Origin: Cellulomonas shaoxiangyii
GTDB lineage: Bacteria > Actinomycetota > Actinomycetes > Actinomycetales > Cellulomonadaceae
Length of the DNA: 64,000 nt
Reading direction: 5' to 3'
Assembly (NCBI RefSeq): GCF_004798685.1
Contig: NZ_CP039291.1
Coordinates: forward strand, 2,418,001 to 2,482,000
Shown here: positions 8,000 to 16,998 of the stretch, piece by piece
How the letters are laid out: each line of letters starts with the position of its first letter
Numbering within the stretch: position 1 is the stretch's first letter
Notes under the pieces: generated by a model
What the model was told of the DNA's origin: nothing
What the model saw: the letters and a program-made list of their open reading frames with translations, nothing else
Databases searched by the model: none
Program-made: the position numbers and the translations under genes

Positions 8000-9879
8000 C
8001 GCGCCACCTCCGTGGGCTCGCCGCGCCGGAGCGGCTCGTCCGCGTCGTCGGGAACACTCCCCGGCCGGCTGTCCGGGCCGCCCTCGGCCGTGAGCACGTA
8101 GCGGTAGTGCGGGTGCGTCGCGAGCAGGTCCCCGTGCCGCCCGACGCCCGTGACCCGGCCGTCCTCGAGCACGGCGACGCGGTCGGCGAGCGCGACGGTC
8201 GACGTGCGGTGCGCGACGACGAGCGTGGTCGTGCCGGTGAGCATGCGCCGCAGCCCGGCGGTGACCTCGGCCTCGGTCGCGACGTCGAGCGCCGAGAGGG
8301 GGTCGTCCAGCACGAGGACCCGGGGCCGGCCGGCGATCGCCCGCGCCAGCGCGACGCGCTGACGCTGGCCGCCGGACAGCGACAGCCCCTCCTCGCCGAT
8401 GACGGTGTCGAGCCCGGCCGGGAGGCGGCGCACGAAGGCGGCCCGGGCCACGTCGAGGGCCTCGTCCACGAGCGCGTCCGTCTCGGCGGCGGACATCCGC
8501 GCGAGCTCCTCCTCCGGCACGCCCATCAGCACGTTGTCGCGCACGGACGCGGAGAACAGGATCGGGTCCTCGAACGCGACGGACACGGCGCTGCGCAGGT
8601 CGCGGCGCGTCAGGTCCCGCACGTCCACGCCGTCGAGCCGGACTGCACCGCCCGTGACGTCGTAGAGCCGCGGGACGAGCTGCAGCAGGGTCGTCTTGCC
8701 GCTGCCGGTGAGGCCGACGAGCGCCATCGTCTCCCCCGGCTCGAGCACGAGGTCGACGCCGCGGAGCACCTCGGCCTCCTGGGCGCCGTGCGCGAACCGG
8801 ACGCCGGCGAGCTCCACGCGGGAGCCGCCCGCCGGTGCGGGCGGCAGCGCCACCGGGTGCTGCGGGTCGCGCACCGCCGGTGCCGTGTCCATGACCTCGA
8901 AGAACCGGTCGGTGCCGGCGCGGGCGTCGAGCGTCATCGCGAGCAGCTGGCCGAGGCTCTCCACCGGGCGGTTCATCACGGCCGCCGTGGCGAAGAACGC
9001 CACGAGCGCGCCGACGCTCACGCGGTCGGACGCCGCGAGCCACACGCCCAGGCCGAGCGCGATCGCCAGCGTGGTCTCGGGGATCCACGCCAGGGCGAAC
9101 GACATGCGCGACTGCGCGCGCGCCTTGTCGAGCTCCGTCTCGCGCAGGCCGTCGGCGAGGCGCGCGAAGTCGTCGAGCGCGTCCTCGCCGCGGCCGAACG
9201 CCTTGAGCACGCGGATGCCGTGCACGGACTCCTCGACCGACGTGGCGAGGTCGCCCGCCTGGTCGCGGGCCCGCCGCGCCACGACCTTGTAGTCCTGCCG
9301 GAACGCGAAGCCGAGCCACACCACCGGCAGGGCGCCCGCCAGGTAGACCAGCCCCAGCAGCGGGCTCGTGGCGATCATCAGGCCCGCACCGACGAGCACG
9401 GTGGTCGCGGAGACGACGAGCTGGACGAGCCCGAAGACCATCCACCGCCGCACGGTGTGCAGGTCGCCCATCGACCGCTGCAGCAGCTGCCCGCCGGACC
9501 AGCGGTCGTGGAACGCGACCGGCAGGTCCAGCAGGTGGCGGAACAGGTCGGTGCGCATGTTCCGCTCGACGCCCGTGCCCGGCGTGGCGATGAGCGCGCG
9601 GCGGCACCAGACGAGGAACGCCTCGAGCACGCCGAGCGCGAGCACGAGCAGCGCGGCGTTCACGACCGCCGACCGGTTGCCGTCCGTGAGGAGCGGCCCG
9701 TTGACGACCCCGCGCAGCACCTGCGGCACCGCGAGGGCGAGCAGGCTCGCGGCGAGGGTCGCGAGGCCGCCCGCGACGACGCGCGGCACGGCGGGTCGCG
9801 CCCAGCGGATCAGGCGCGCGAGCGCCCGGGTGGTCGAGACGGACCCGCTGGTCGGAGCGGGTGTGGAGGGGGTGGGCAC
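7996..9879 (-). CDS. ABC exporter half-transporter, first subunit of a heterodimer
   Basis: 627 residues: a TMD of about six helices (30-330) and an NBD with Walker A GLTGSGKT, signature LSGGQRQR and Walker B VLVLDDPLSALD. The residue after Walker B Asp is Asp (LDD) instead of Glu, the usual mark of the degenerate site in a heterodimeric exporter; the partner encoded downstream keeps Glu. I chose GTG 9879, which gives a short Pro/Thr-rich leader before the first helix. A start at 9945 would add 22 unlikely residues. Confidence 0.85.
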   Translation of the reverse strand: MPTPSTPAPTSGSVSTTRALARLIRWARPAVPRVVAGGLATLAASLLALAVPQVLRGVVNGPLLTDGNRSAVVNAALLVLALGVLEAFLVWCRRALIATPGTGVERNMRTDLFRHLLDLPVAFHDRWSGGQLLQRSMGDLHTVRRWMVFGLVQLVVSATTVLVGAGLMIATSPLLGLVYLAGALPVVWLGFAFRQDYKVVARRARDQAGDLATSVEESVHGIRVLKAFGRGEDALDDFARLADGLRETELDKARAQSRMSFALAWIPETTLAIALGLGVWLAASDRVSVGALVAFFATAAVMNRPVESLGQLLAMTLDARAGTDRFFEVMDTAPAVRDPQHPVALPPAPAGGSRVELAGVRFAHGAQEAEVLRGVDLVLEPGETMALVGLTGSGKTTLLQLVPRLYDVTGGAVRLDGVDVRDLTRRDLRSAVSVAFEDPILFSASVRDNVLMGVPEEELARMSAAETDALVDEALDVARAAFVRRLPAGLDTVIGEEGLSLSGGQRQRVALARAIAGRPRVLVLDDPLSALDVATEAEVTAGLRRMLTGTTTLVVAHRTSTVALADRVAVLEDGRVTGVGRHGDLLATHPHYRYVLTAEGGPDSRPGSVPDDADEPLRRGEPTEVAR

Positions 9880-9979
9880 CGGTGCAGCGTAAGCACGCGC
9901 GCCGACATCGCACCCGGCGGTGTCCGGATGCTGAGCCGACCTCACCTGTCGACGCGGTGCCGCCCGGGGGCGGGGCGCC

Positions 9980-10744
9980 TCAGCCCTGCGTGCGGGCGAT
10001 CGTCGTGTTGTTGGCCTGCGCGCGCGGACGCACCACCAGCAGGTCCACGTTCACGTGCGCCGGCCGCGTGAGCGCCCAGGCGATCGCGTCGGCGACGTCG
10101 TCCGCGACGAGCGGCTCGTAGCCCGCGTACACCTGGGCCGCGCGATCGGCGTCGCCGTCGAAGCGCACGAGCGAGAACTCCTCGGTCGCGACGGCGCCCG
10201 GCGCGATCTCGATGACGCGGATCGGCTCGCCGACGATCTCCCAGCGCAACGTCTCGCTGAGCATCCGCTCGCCGTGCTTGGCCGCGGTGTACCCCGCGCC
10301 GCCGGGGTAGGCGCCGTGCGCCGCGGTGGACGTCACGACGACGACGTCGCCGGCGCCGCGCTCGCGCAGCAGGGGCAGCACGCCCTGCGTCACGCGCAGG
10401 GTGCCGAGCACGTTCAGCTCGTACATGGCGCGCCACTGGGCGACGTCGGCCGACGCGACCGGGTCGAGCCCGAACGCCCCGCCCGCGTTGTTCACCACGG
10501 CGTCCACGCCGCCGGTGTCGCGCACGTGCGCGACCAGTGCGGCGACGTCCGCGTCCTGCGTCACGTCCGCGACGAACGTCGTGGCGCCGGTCTCCGCGGC
10601 GAGCGCGTCCAGCCGGTCGGCGCGACGGGCGGTGGCGACCACGTCCCAGCCGTCCGCGCGCAGGCGGCGCACGGTGGCGGCGCCGATGCCGGACGAGGCG
10701 CCCGTGACCAGGGCGCGGCGGGGACGGTCGACGGGCGTCGTCAT
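9980..10744 (-). CDS. Short-chain dehydrogenase/reductase (SDR)
   Basis: 254 residues, classical SDR: cofactor motif TGASSGIG (about 16-23), NNAGG near 87, catalytic Ser in VVVTSTAAHG (near 138) and YTAAKHGE (Tyr and Lys near 151/155). It resembles the YdfG/serine 3-dehydrogenase-like NADP group; substrate unknown. The ATG at 10744 has an AGGAG about 8 bp upstream. It is 100 bp upstream of the exporter genes on the same strand and may be cotranscribed. Confidence 0.8.
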   Translation of the reverse strand: MTTPVDRPRRALVTGASSGIGAATVRRLRADGWDVVATARRADRLDALAAETGATTFVADVTQDADVAALVAHVRDTGGVDAVVNNAGGAFGLDPVASADVAQWRAMYELNVLGTLRVTQGVLPLLRERGAGDVVVVTSTAAHGAYPGGAGYTAAKHGERMLSETLRWEIVGEPIRVIEIAPGAVATEEFSLVRFDGDADRAAQVYAGYEPLVADDVADAIAWALTRPAHVNVDLLVVRPRAQANNTTIARTQG

Positions 10745-10859
10745 GCGGGCTCCTGAGGTGCGGCGGGGCGCGACGGGCGGTGGCGCAGCGCGGGACGGCG
10801 CCGCGCCCGAGCATCGCACCTGTCACGGGCGCGCGCGGGACGGACCACGGGGCCGCCGG

Positions 10860-10923
10860 TTGCGTGCACCCCCCGTGCGGTGCCTAGGGTGGCGCCTCGG
10901 AACCCGGCCCCTGATGGCCGGGT
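10860..10923 (+). promoter_or_regulatory. Possible promoter and leader hairpin of the F420-0-type importer operon
   Basis: TTGCGT (10860-10865) and TAGGGT (10885-10890), spacer 19 bp, precede an 8-bp stem (10902-10909 with 10916-10923, loop CCTGAT) in the 107-bp leader before the ATG at 11030. I looked for cobalamin and TPP riboswitch cores and saw none. Confidence 0.35.
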
Positions 10924-11029
10924 GGCACCGCCCCGGGCTGGGACGGTCCTCCGCGACGCGACGTGCGCCGACTCCCACCCCCACCGCGCCCGACGGCGTG
11001 CGCGGCGCCTCGCCACCCCGGAGACCCCG

Positions 11030-12046
11030 ATGCCCCCGCGCGCCCGCACCCTGCTCGTCACCGCCCTGCTGCCCGTCGCCGCCCTCACCGCGTGCGCCGA
11101 CGGGAGCGCCACCTCCCCCGCCACGCCGTCGGGCGGCTCGTCGTCCGCCGCGGCCTCGCCGACGGCCGGCTACCCCGTGACCGTGGACAACTGCGGCACC
11201 GAGGTCACGCTCGAGCGGGCGCCCGAGCGCATCGTCACGATCAAGTCCTCGACCACGGAGATGGTCGCCGCCCTGGGCCTGGCCGACCGGCTCGTCGGCA
11301 CGGCCTTCAGCGACGGCCCCCCGCCCGAGGCGTGGGCGGACGCCCTCGCCGACGTGCCCGTCCTGTCGGACAAGGTGCCCGGCCAGGAGGCGCTGCTCGA
11401 GGTCGAGCCGGACTTCGTCTACGCCGGCTGGGAGTCGAACTTCGCGCCCGACGCGGCGGGCGACCGGGCGACGCTGGCGCAGCTCGGCATCGGCACCTAC
11501 GTGTCGCCGGCCGCGTGCAAGGAGGAGGGCTTCCAGCCCGACCCGCTGACGTTCGAGGCGGTCTTCAAGGAGATCCGCCAGACCGGTGCCCTGCTCGGCG
11601 CGCCCGACGCGGCCGAGGACGTGGTCGCCGAGCAGCAGGCGACGCTCGACGCGGTGGAACCGCTCGACGGCCCCACGGCCGTGTGGTGGTCGTCCGGCAC
11701 GGACACCCCGTATGTCGGCGCGGGCATCGGCGCACCGCAGATGATGCTCGAGGCCGCGGGCATGACCAACGTCTTCGCCGACGTGCACGACACGTGGTCC
11801 TCGGTCGGCTGGGAGCAGGTCGTCGCGGCGGACCCTGACGTGCTGGTCCTCGTCGACTCGGCGTGGAACACCGCGGACGCCAAGAAGGCGGCGCTCGCGG
11901 CCAACCCCGCGACCGCGCAGCTCACCGCGGTGCGCGAGGGCCGCTACGCCGTCGTCCCGTTCGCCGCCTCCGAGGCGGGCGTGCGCAACGCCGACACGGT
12001 GGCGGACCTCGTCGACCAGGTGCGGGCGCTGGGCGTCGGCGCGTGA
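11030..12046 (+). CDS. Proposed coenzyme F420-0 ABC importer, substrate-binding lipoprotein
   Basis: 338 residues with an N-terminal lipoprotein signal (ALTAC, Cys near residue 20), then a low-complexity Ser/Thr/Pro linker and a class III binding fold (BtuF/FepB type: ERIVTIKSSTTEMVAALG at the first lobe, DPDVLVLVDS in the second). Alone it could be read as a haem, B12 or siderophore binder. The adjoining permease, ATPase, cofD remnant and cofC match the gene neighbourhood of the family proposed to import F420-0; that assignment is known only as a computational proposal. The ATG at 11030 is chosen because it opens the signal peptide. Confidence 0.7.
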   Translation: MPPRARTLLVTALLPVAALTACADGSATSPATPSGGSSSAAASPTAGYPVTVDNCGTEVTLERAPERIVTIKSSTTEMVAALGLADRLVGTAFSDGPPPEAWADALADVPVLSDKVPGQEALLEVEPDFVYAGWESNFAPDAAGDRATLAQLGIGTYVSPAACKEEGFQPDPLTFEAVFKEIRQTGALLGAPDAAEDVVAEQQATLDAVEPLDGPTAVWWSSGTDTPYVGAGIGAPQMMLEAAGMTNVFADVHDTWSSVGWEQVVAADPDVLVLVDSAWNTADAKKAALAANPATAQLTAVREGRYAVVPFAASEAGVRNADTVADLVDQVRALGVGA

Positions 12047-12058
12047 CGCGCCGCTGAC

Positions 12059-13096
12059 GTGACACCCGTGGACCGTCCTCCCCTGCGCCCGCCCCTGGTG
12101 CTGCTGCTCGCCGTAGGGCTCGCCCTGCTCGTCGTCAGCCTGCTCGTCACCGTGACGATCGGTCCCGCGGACCTGTCCGTCGCGGAGGTCGCGCGCGCGG
12201 TCGGCGGCCACCTGGGGCTGCCCGTGGCGGACGTGTCCCGGCTGCACGACGCGATCGTGTGGGACCTGCGCCTGCCCCGCGTGCTCACGGCGGCGGCCGT
12301 CGGGGCGGGTCTCGCCGTCTCGGGCGCGGTCATGCAGTCCCTCACGCGCAACCCGCTGGCGGACCCGTACCTGCTCGGGCTGTCGTCGGGGGCGTCGCTC
12401 GGGGCGGTCGCGGTGCTCGTGGTCGGCGTGGCGGTGCTGCTGCCGGTGGCGGCGTTCGCGGGCGCGCTGGCCGCGCTGGTCGCGACCCTGACGCTCGCGC
12501 GCACGAGCGGCACCCTCACACCGTCGCGCGCCGTGCTCGCGGGCCTCGCGGTGTCGCAGCTCGCGGCCGCGGGGACGTCGTTCGTCATCTTCTGGAGCGC
12601 GACCGGCGACTCCTACCGGGAGATCCTGTCGTGGCTCATGGGGTCCCTCGCCGGCGCGACGTGGTCGTCGGTCGCGATCGCGGGCGGCGGGCTCGTGGTG
12701 GTCGGGTCGGTGCTCGTGGCGGCGGCGACGCGGCTCGACGCGTTCGCGTTCGGGGATACGTCCGCCGCGGCGCTCGGCATCGCGGTCGACCGCACGCGCT
12801 GGACGCTCATGACGCTCGTCGCCCTGCTGACGGGCGCGATGGTCGCGGTCAGCGGCGCGATCGGGTTCGTCGGGTTGATCCTCCCGCACGCGGTCTCCGT
12901 GGTGACCGGGCCGGCGCACCGGCGCCTGCTGCCCGTCGCGGCGGTCACGGGGGCGGTGTTCCTGGTGTGGGCGGACACGCTCGCGCGCACCGTGTTCGAC
13001 CCGCGGGAGCTGCCGGTCGGCATCGTCACGGCGCTCATCGGCGTGCCGGTCTTCGCGGTGCTGCTGCGCCGGGGGCGGGGGACGGCGTGGAGCTGA
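12059..13096 (+). CDS. Proposed coenzyme F420-0 ABC importer, permease (FecCD family)
   Basis: 345 residues with about nine to ten hydrophobic helices. It carries the FecCD/BtuC landmarks: an early LRLPRVLTAAAVGAGLAVSG segment, NPLADPYLLG, and the coupling region GAIGFVGLILPH near residue 265. It starts with GTG 12 bp after the binding-protein stop; its own end overlaps the ATPase start by 10 bp. Confidence 0.8.
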   Translation: MTPVDRPPLRPPLVLLLAVGLALLVVSLLVTVTIGPADLSVAEVARAVGGHLGLPVADVSRLHDAIVWDLRLPRVLTAAAVGAGLAVSGAVMQSLTRNPLADPYLLGLSSGASLGAVAVLVVGVAVLLPVAAFAGALAALVATLTLARTSGTLTPSRAVLAGLAVSQLAAAGTSFVIFWSATGDSYREILSWLMGSLAGATWSSVAIAGGGLVVVGSVLVAAATRLDAFAFGDTSAAALGIAVDRTRWTLMTLVALLTGAMVAVSGAIGFVGLILPHAVSVVTGPAHRRLLPVAAVTGAVFLVWADTLARTVFDPRELPVGIVTALIGVPVFAVLLRRGRGTAWS

Positions 13097-13890
13097 GGAT
13101 CGACGGCGTCGCGACGCGCCTGGGCGGCCGGTGGGTCGTCGACGGCATCGACGCCACTCCCCCGCCCGGCGCGCTCACGGGCCTGCTCGGGCCCAACGGC
13201 GCGGGCAAGACGACGCTGCTGCGCCTGGTCGCCGGGCTCCTGCCACCGGAGCGCGGCGCGGTGCTCGTCACCGACCCGGACGCGCCGTCCGGCGCGCCCG
13301 CCGTCCCCGTGCACGCCCTGCCCCGCCGCCGCCGCGCCCGGCACGTCGCGCTCCTCGAGCAGGAGTCGAACGCGACCGTCCCGCTCAGCGTGCGCGAGGT
13401 CGTCGCGCTCGGGCGCATCCCGTACCGCTCGCTGTGGGGCACGGACGTCGACGACGGCGCCGTCGACCGCGCGCTCGGCGCCGCGTCGGCCGCGCACCTG
13501 GCCGACCGCGCCTGGTCGACGCTCTCCGGCGGCGAGCGCCAGCGCGTGCAGATCGCGCGCGCGCTCGCGCAGGAGCCGGACCTGCTGCTGCTCGACGAGC
13601 CCACGAACCACCTCGACGTCAGCGCCCAGCTCTCGCTGCTCGCGTTCGTCCGCGACCTCGGCGTCACCACCGTCGCGGCGCTGCACGACCTCAACCTCGC
13701 CGCGGCGTTCTGCACGCACGTGCTGGTGCTGTCCGAGGGCCGGCTCGCTGCGGCGGGCGCGCCGGCGGACGTCCTGACGCCCGCGCTGCTGCGCGCCGTC
13801 TACCGGGTGGAGGCGGAGGTGCTGCGGCACCCGACCACCGGGCGCCCGGTGATCGCGCTGACCGGCGGCAGCGCGGAGGCAGACCGGTGA
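13087..13890 (+). CDS. Proposed coenzyme F420-0 ABC importer, ATP-binding subunit
   Basis: 267 residues: Walker A GPNGAGKT (near 36), signature LSGGERQR, Walker B LLLLDEPTNHLD and switch His in ALHDLNLA, as in FecE/BtuD-type importers. The GTG start lies within the permease gene. Its stop overlaps a GTG (GTGA) that opens the cofD remnant, so coupling runs from the importer into the F420 genes. Confidence 0.8.
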   Translation: MELRIDGVATRLGGRWVVDGIDATPPPGALTGLLGPNGAGKTTLLRLVAGLLPPERGAVLVTDPDAPSGAPAVPVHALPRRRRARHVALLEQESNATVPLSVREVVALGRIPYRSLWGTDVDDGAVDRALGAASAAHLADRAWSTLSGGERQRVQIARALAQEPDLLLLDEPTNHLDVSAQLSLLAFVRDLGVTTVAALHDLNLAAAFCTHVLVLSEGRLAAAGAPADVLTPALLRAVYRVEAEVLRHPTTGRPVIALTGGSAEADR

Positions 13891-14084
13891 GGGTCACCGT
13901 GCTGTCGGGCGGCGTCGGCGGCGTGCTGGACGCGTGGCTCGTCGACGACGCGGACGCCTCCGCCGTGCCCGCGCTGCGCTCGGACGGCTGGACGGTCGCG
14001 GCCGCGCCGACCCTCATGACGGACGTCCCGGCGACCGCCGCGATCGCCGCCCGCGCCCTGGCCCTCGTGGACCGCCTGCCGTGA
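13887..14084 (+). pseudogene. cofD: Internally deleted cofD (fbiA) remnant, still in frame
   Basis: 65 codons. Residues 1-12 (VRVTVLSGGVGG) are the N-terminus of 2-phospho-L-lactate transferase CofD/FbiA. From residue 13 the text jumps to the CofD C-terminus: VLDAWLVDDADA, then a PTLMTD motif and a terminal helix. I compared this with my memory of mycobacterial FbiA, which has GGVGGARF at its start and ILDCWLV with PLLMTD at its end, about 320 residues in all. Some 250-260 central residues, holding the FO- and GDP-binding parts, are missing. The frame, the GTGA overlap with the ATPase gene and the GTGA overlap with cofC are kept. A catalytically active product is not credible. Assembly collapse is the main alternative to a real deletion. 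Confidence 0.8.
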
Positions 14085-14722
14085 CCGGCTGGTGGGTCGT
14101 CGTCCCGGTCAAGGACGCCCGCCGCGGCAAGACGCGCCTCGCCGGCGTCCTGGACGACGCCGCGCGCACGGCGTTGGTGCGGTCGATGGCGCTGGACACG
14201 CTCGCCGCCGTGCTGGCCGCTCCCTCGGTGGCCGGCGCCGTCCTCGTCACGGCCGACCGCGACCTCGCCGCGGCCGCCCCGGGGCTCGGCGTGGTGCCGC
14301 TCGACGAGCCCGCCGCCGCCGCCGCGACGCACGCCGGCGAGGCCGGCCTGGACGCGGCCGTGCTCGCGGGCGCCGCGCACGCGCGCGGCCTGGCCCCGCA
14401 CGCGCCCGTCGCCGTGGTCCTGGGCGACCTGCCGCGCCTCGACCCCACGGACCTCGACGCGGCCCCGGCGTCGGCGGCGGGGCACGCTCGGGCCCACGTG
14501 CCCGACGCGGCGGGCACCGGCACGACGCTCCTGACCGCGAGCACGGGACGCACCCTGCGACCCCGGTTCGGGGCCGGCTCGTCGCACCGCCACGCGGCGG
14601 CCGGGCACGTCCGCCTCGACGTCCCGCGGTCCTCGTCGCTCCGCCACGACGTGGACCACCCCGCCGACCTCGTCCTCCTCGCAGGTCAGGACGCCTGGCC
14701 GTCCGCGCTGCCCGAGAAGTAG
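14081..14722 (+). CDS. cofC: 2-phospho-L-lactate (or phosphoenolpyruvate) guanylyltransferase CofC/FbiD
   Basis: 213 residues. CofC landmarks are present in order: PVKDARRGKTRL near the start (nucleotide-binding loop), LVTAD, GDLPRLDP (metal-binding), a GTGTT loop, FGAGSSHRH and a terminal LRHDVDHPADL. It activates phospholactate or PEP with GTP for transfer to FO by CofD. The protein looks intact although its partner gene immediately upstream is only a remnant. The GTG overlaps the remnant stop. The 3' end overlaps the convergent TetR gene by 37 bp. Confidence 0.85.
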   Translation: MTGWWVVVPVKDARRGKTRLAGVLDDAARTALVRSMALDTLAAVLAAPSVAGAVLVTADRDLAAAAPGLGVVPLDEPAAAAATHAGEAGLDAAVLAGAAHARGLAPHAPVAVVLGDLPRLDPTDLDAAPASAAGHARAHVPDAAGTGTTLLTASTGRTLRPRFGAGSSHRHAAAGHVRLDVPRSSSLRHDVDHPADLVLLAGQDAWPSALPEK

Positions 14723-15369
14723 TCGATCAGGCCCGACCGCACCTGCAGGTAGAGCGAGCGCGTCGAGGTCCCCTCGCCGCGCACGGCCCGGCGTGCCCAC
14801 TCGTCGTAGGCCAGCCGCACGGAGGTGCCGATCGCGGTGACCACGGTCCGGGCGCGGATCTCGTCGACGTGGGGCGGGTCGCCGGCGCGCAGGACGAGGG
14901 TGGTGAGCTCCTGCACGTGCTCGTCCTCGAGGGCGAGGGCGCGGGCGAGCAGGCCCGGGTCGGCGAGGACCAGGCGACGCACCCGCAGGACGCGGGCGTG
15001 GCCCTCGGGGGGATCCGCGTCGAAGGCGTCGATCTGCGCGAGGTAGGCCTGCTCGATCGCGCGGATGACCGTGGGTGCCGTCTGGTCGACGGCACGCACG
15101 CGCGCGACGAGCCGTTCCATGGCGTCGTCGTCGACGAAGAGGGCGTTCTCCTTCGTCACCGCGTGGCGGTAGAAGGTGCGCGGGGCGATGCCGGCGGCGT
15201 CGGCGATCGCCTCGCACGTGGTGGCAGAGACCCCCTGGCGCTCGAAGAGGTCGAGCGCGGCGTCGGCGATGGCGCGCCGCGTCTCGCGGCGGCGCTGCTC
15301 CCGCGGGCCGTCGTGGGCGCGGGAGGCGTCGCGGGCGCCGTGGGCGTCACGCTGCCGGTCGTCGAGCAT
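14686..15369 (-). CDS. TetR-family repressor
   Basis: 227 residues with an N-terminal TetR helix-turn-helix: RRAIADAALDLFERQGV, then TTCEAIADAAGIAPRTFYRH at about 45-64, and an all-helical ligand domain. It is divergent from an MFS drug-efflux gene with a palindromic operator between them, the standard repressor/pump pair. ATG 15369 was chosen over GTG 15375, two codons upstream. The 3' end runs antisense into cofC. Confidence 0.85.
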   Translation of the reverse strand: MLDDRQRDAHGARDASRAHDGPREQRRRETRRAIADAALDLFERQGVSATTCEAIADAAGIAPRTFYRHAVTKENALFVDDDAMERLVARVRAVDQTAPTVIRAIEQAYLAQIDAFDADPPEGHARVLRVRRLVLADPGLLARALALEDEHVQELTTLVLRAGDPPHVDEIRARTVVTAIGTSVRLAYDEWARRAVRGEGTSTRSLYLQVRSGLIDYFSGSADGQAS

Positions 15370-15400
15370 CCGCACAGTGTCACATCACGTGGACCGATAT

Positions 15401-15415
15401 TGGCAGTGACTGCCA
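15401..15415. promoter_or_regulatory. TetR operator dyad
   Basis: TGGCAGT-G-ACTGCCA, a perfect 7-bp-arm dyad in the 120-bp divergent region, flanked by near-symmetric ATAT and TAT. It overlaps a TTGGCA that could be a -35 for the MFS gene. Confidence 0.65.
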
Positions 15416-15489
15416 TATGCTGCCGCCGGCGGTGTGCGACTCCTCAGGCGTGCCGTCCCGACCTCCGCCCTGCCGACAGAAAGCCCTTC

Positions 15490-16968
15490 ATGACGCTCGA
15501 GCACGACCGCCCGACCGCACCGCTCCCCGCGCCCGGCGGCCCCGCGCCCCGCACCGGACCCGTGATCGCCCTCCTCGTGGCGTCCGCCTTCGTCGTGGTC
15601 CTCAACGAGACGATCATGGGTGTCGCCCTGCCGCGGCTCATGGTCGACCTGGAGATCACCGCGGCGACCGGGCAGTGGCTGACCACCGGCTTCCTGCTGA
15701 CCATGGCGATCGTCATCCCCTGCACCGGCTTCCTGCTGGCCCGGTTCCCGCTGCGCAGGCTGTTCTTCACCGCGATGTCGCTCTTCGCCGCCGGGACCCT
15801 CGTCGCCGCGCTCGCTCCCGGCTTCGAGATGCTGCTCGCCGGGCGCGTGGTGCAGGCGTCCGGCACCGCGATCATGATGCCGCTGCTGTTCACGACCGTG
15901 CTCAACGTCGTGCCGGCGACCCACCGTGGGCGGATGATGGGCGTCATCTCGATCGTCATCGCCGTCGCCCCGGCGATCGGCCCGACGGCCGCCGGCGCCA
16001 TCCTGTCGGCGCTGGACTGGCGCTGGATGTTCTGGCTCGTGCTCCCCGTCGCGCTCCTCGCCCTCGCTCTCGGCGCCGTGTGGGTGCGCGACGTCACCGA
16101 GACCTCCCCCGCGTCGTTCGACCTGCCCTCCGCGGTGCTCGCCGCGCTCGGCTTCGGCGGGCTCATCTACGGGCTGAGCCTCATCGGCGAGTCGGCGTCG
16201 GGTCACGCACCGGTCCCGGTCTGGATCCCGCTCACGGTCGGGGTCGTCGCGCTCGCCGTGTTCGTGCGGCGCCAGCTGTCGCTGCAGCGGACGGACTCCG
16301 CGTTCCTCGACCTGCGGACCTTCACCTCGCGCTCCTTCAGCCTCGCCGTCGTGCTCGTCGTCGTCGTGATGTCGGCGCTCTTCGGCTCGCTCATCCTCCT
16401 GCCGCTGTACCTGCAGCAGGCGCTCGTGCTCGACACGCTCACGGTCGGCCTGATGATGCTGCCCGGCGGTGTCCTCATGGGCGTGATCGCACCGGTCGTC
16501 GGGTCGCTCTTCGACCGCTTCGGGCCGCGGCCGCTCGTCCTGCCGGGCATGGTCGTCGCGGCGGCCGCGCTGTGGGGCATGACCACGTTCGGCACGGACA
16601 CCGAGATCTGGTGGATCGTGCTCGTGCACATGACCCTCAACCTGGGGCTGGGCTTCGTCTTCACCCCGCTGCTCACGTCGGCGCTCGGGTCGCTGCCGCG
16701 CGCCCTGTACTCCCACGGCAGTGCGATCACGAGCACCCTGCAGCAGGTCGCCGGCGCCGCCGGCACCGCCCTGTTCGTCACGCTCATGTCCGTCGGGGCC
16801 GCCGGTGCGGCCACCGCGGGCGCCGACCCCGCCGAGGCGATGACCGCCGGCGTGCACGACGCGTTCGTCCTCGGCGCGGTCATCGCCAGCGTCGCCGTCG
16901 TGCTCACGCTCTTCGTGCGCAGGCCGGCCGAGGTCGACGAGGCACGCCCCGAGCTCGTCGTCCACTAG
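15490..16968 (+). CDS. DHA2-type MFS multidrug efflux transporter
   Basis: 492 residues and about 14 hydrophobic segments, as expected for the DHA2 family (EmrB/LmrB). Family features include ETIMGVALPRLMVDL in helix 1, GRVVQASGTAIMMPLL (motif C-like region) and RGRMMG between helices 4 and 5. It pumps drugs out by proton antiport; substrates are not predictable. The ATG at 15490 lies before a 25-residue hydrophilic, Pro-rich leader. Control by the divergent TetR protein through the 15401 dyad is likely. Confidence 0.85.
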   Translation: MTLEHDRPTAPLPAPGGPAPRTGPVIALLVASAFVVVLNETIMGVALPRLMVDLEITAATGQWLTTGFLLTMAIVIPCTGFLLARFPLRRLFFTAMSLFAAGTLVAALAPGFEMLLAGRVVQASGTAIMMPLLFTTVLNVVPATHRGRMMGVISIVIAVAPAIGPTAAGAILSALDWRWMFWLVLPVALLALALGAVWVRDVTETSPASFDLPSAVLAALGFGGLIYGLSLIGESASGHAPVPVWIPLTVGVVALAVFVRRQLSLQRTDSAFLDLRTFTSRSFSLAVVLVVVVMSALFGSLILLPLYLQQALVLDTLTVGLMMLPGGVLMGVIAPVVGSLFDRFGPRPLVLPGMVVAAAALWGMTTFGTDTEIWWIVLVHMTLNLGLGFVFTPLLTSALGSLPRALYSHGSAITSTLQQVAGAAGTALFVTLMSVGAAGAATAGADPAEAMTAGVHDAFVLGAVIASVAVVLTLFVRRPAEVDEARPELVVH

Positions 16969-16998
16969 GGGAACCACCTCGACGACCGCGTCCGGACG

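Noticed and set aside
10745..11029. Possible cobalamin or TPP riboswitch before the BtuF-like gene
   Set aside because: No B12-box or TPP core could be found; only one 8-bp hairpin.
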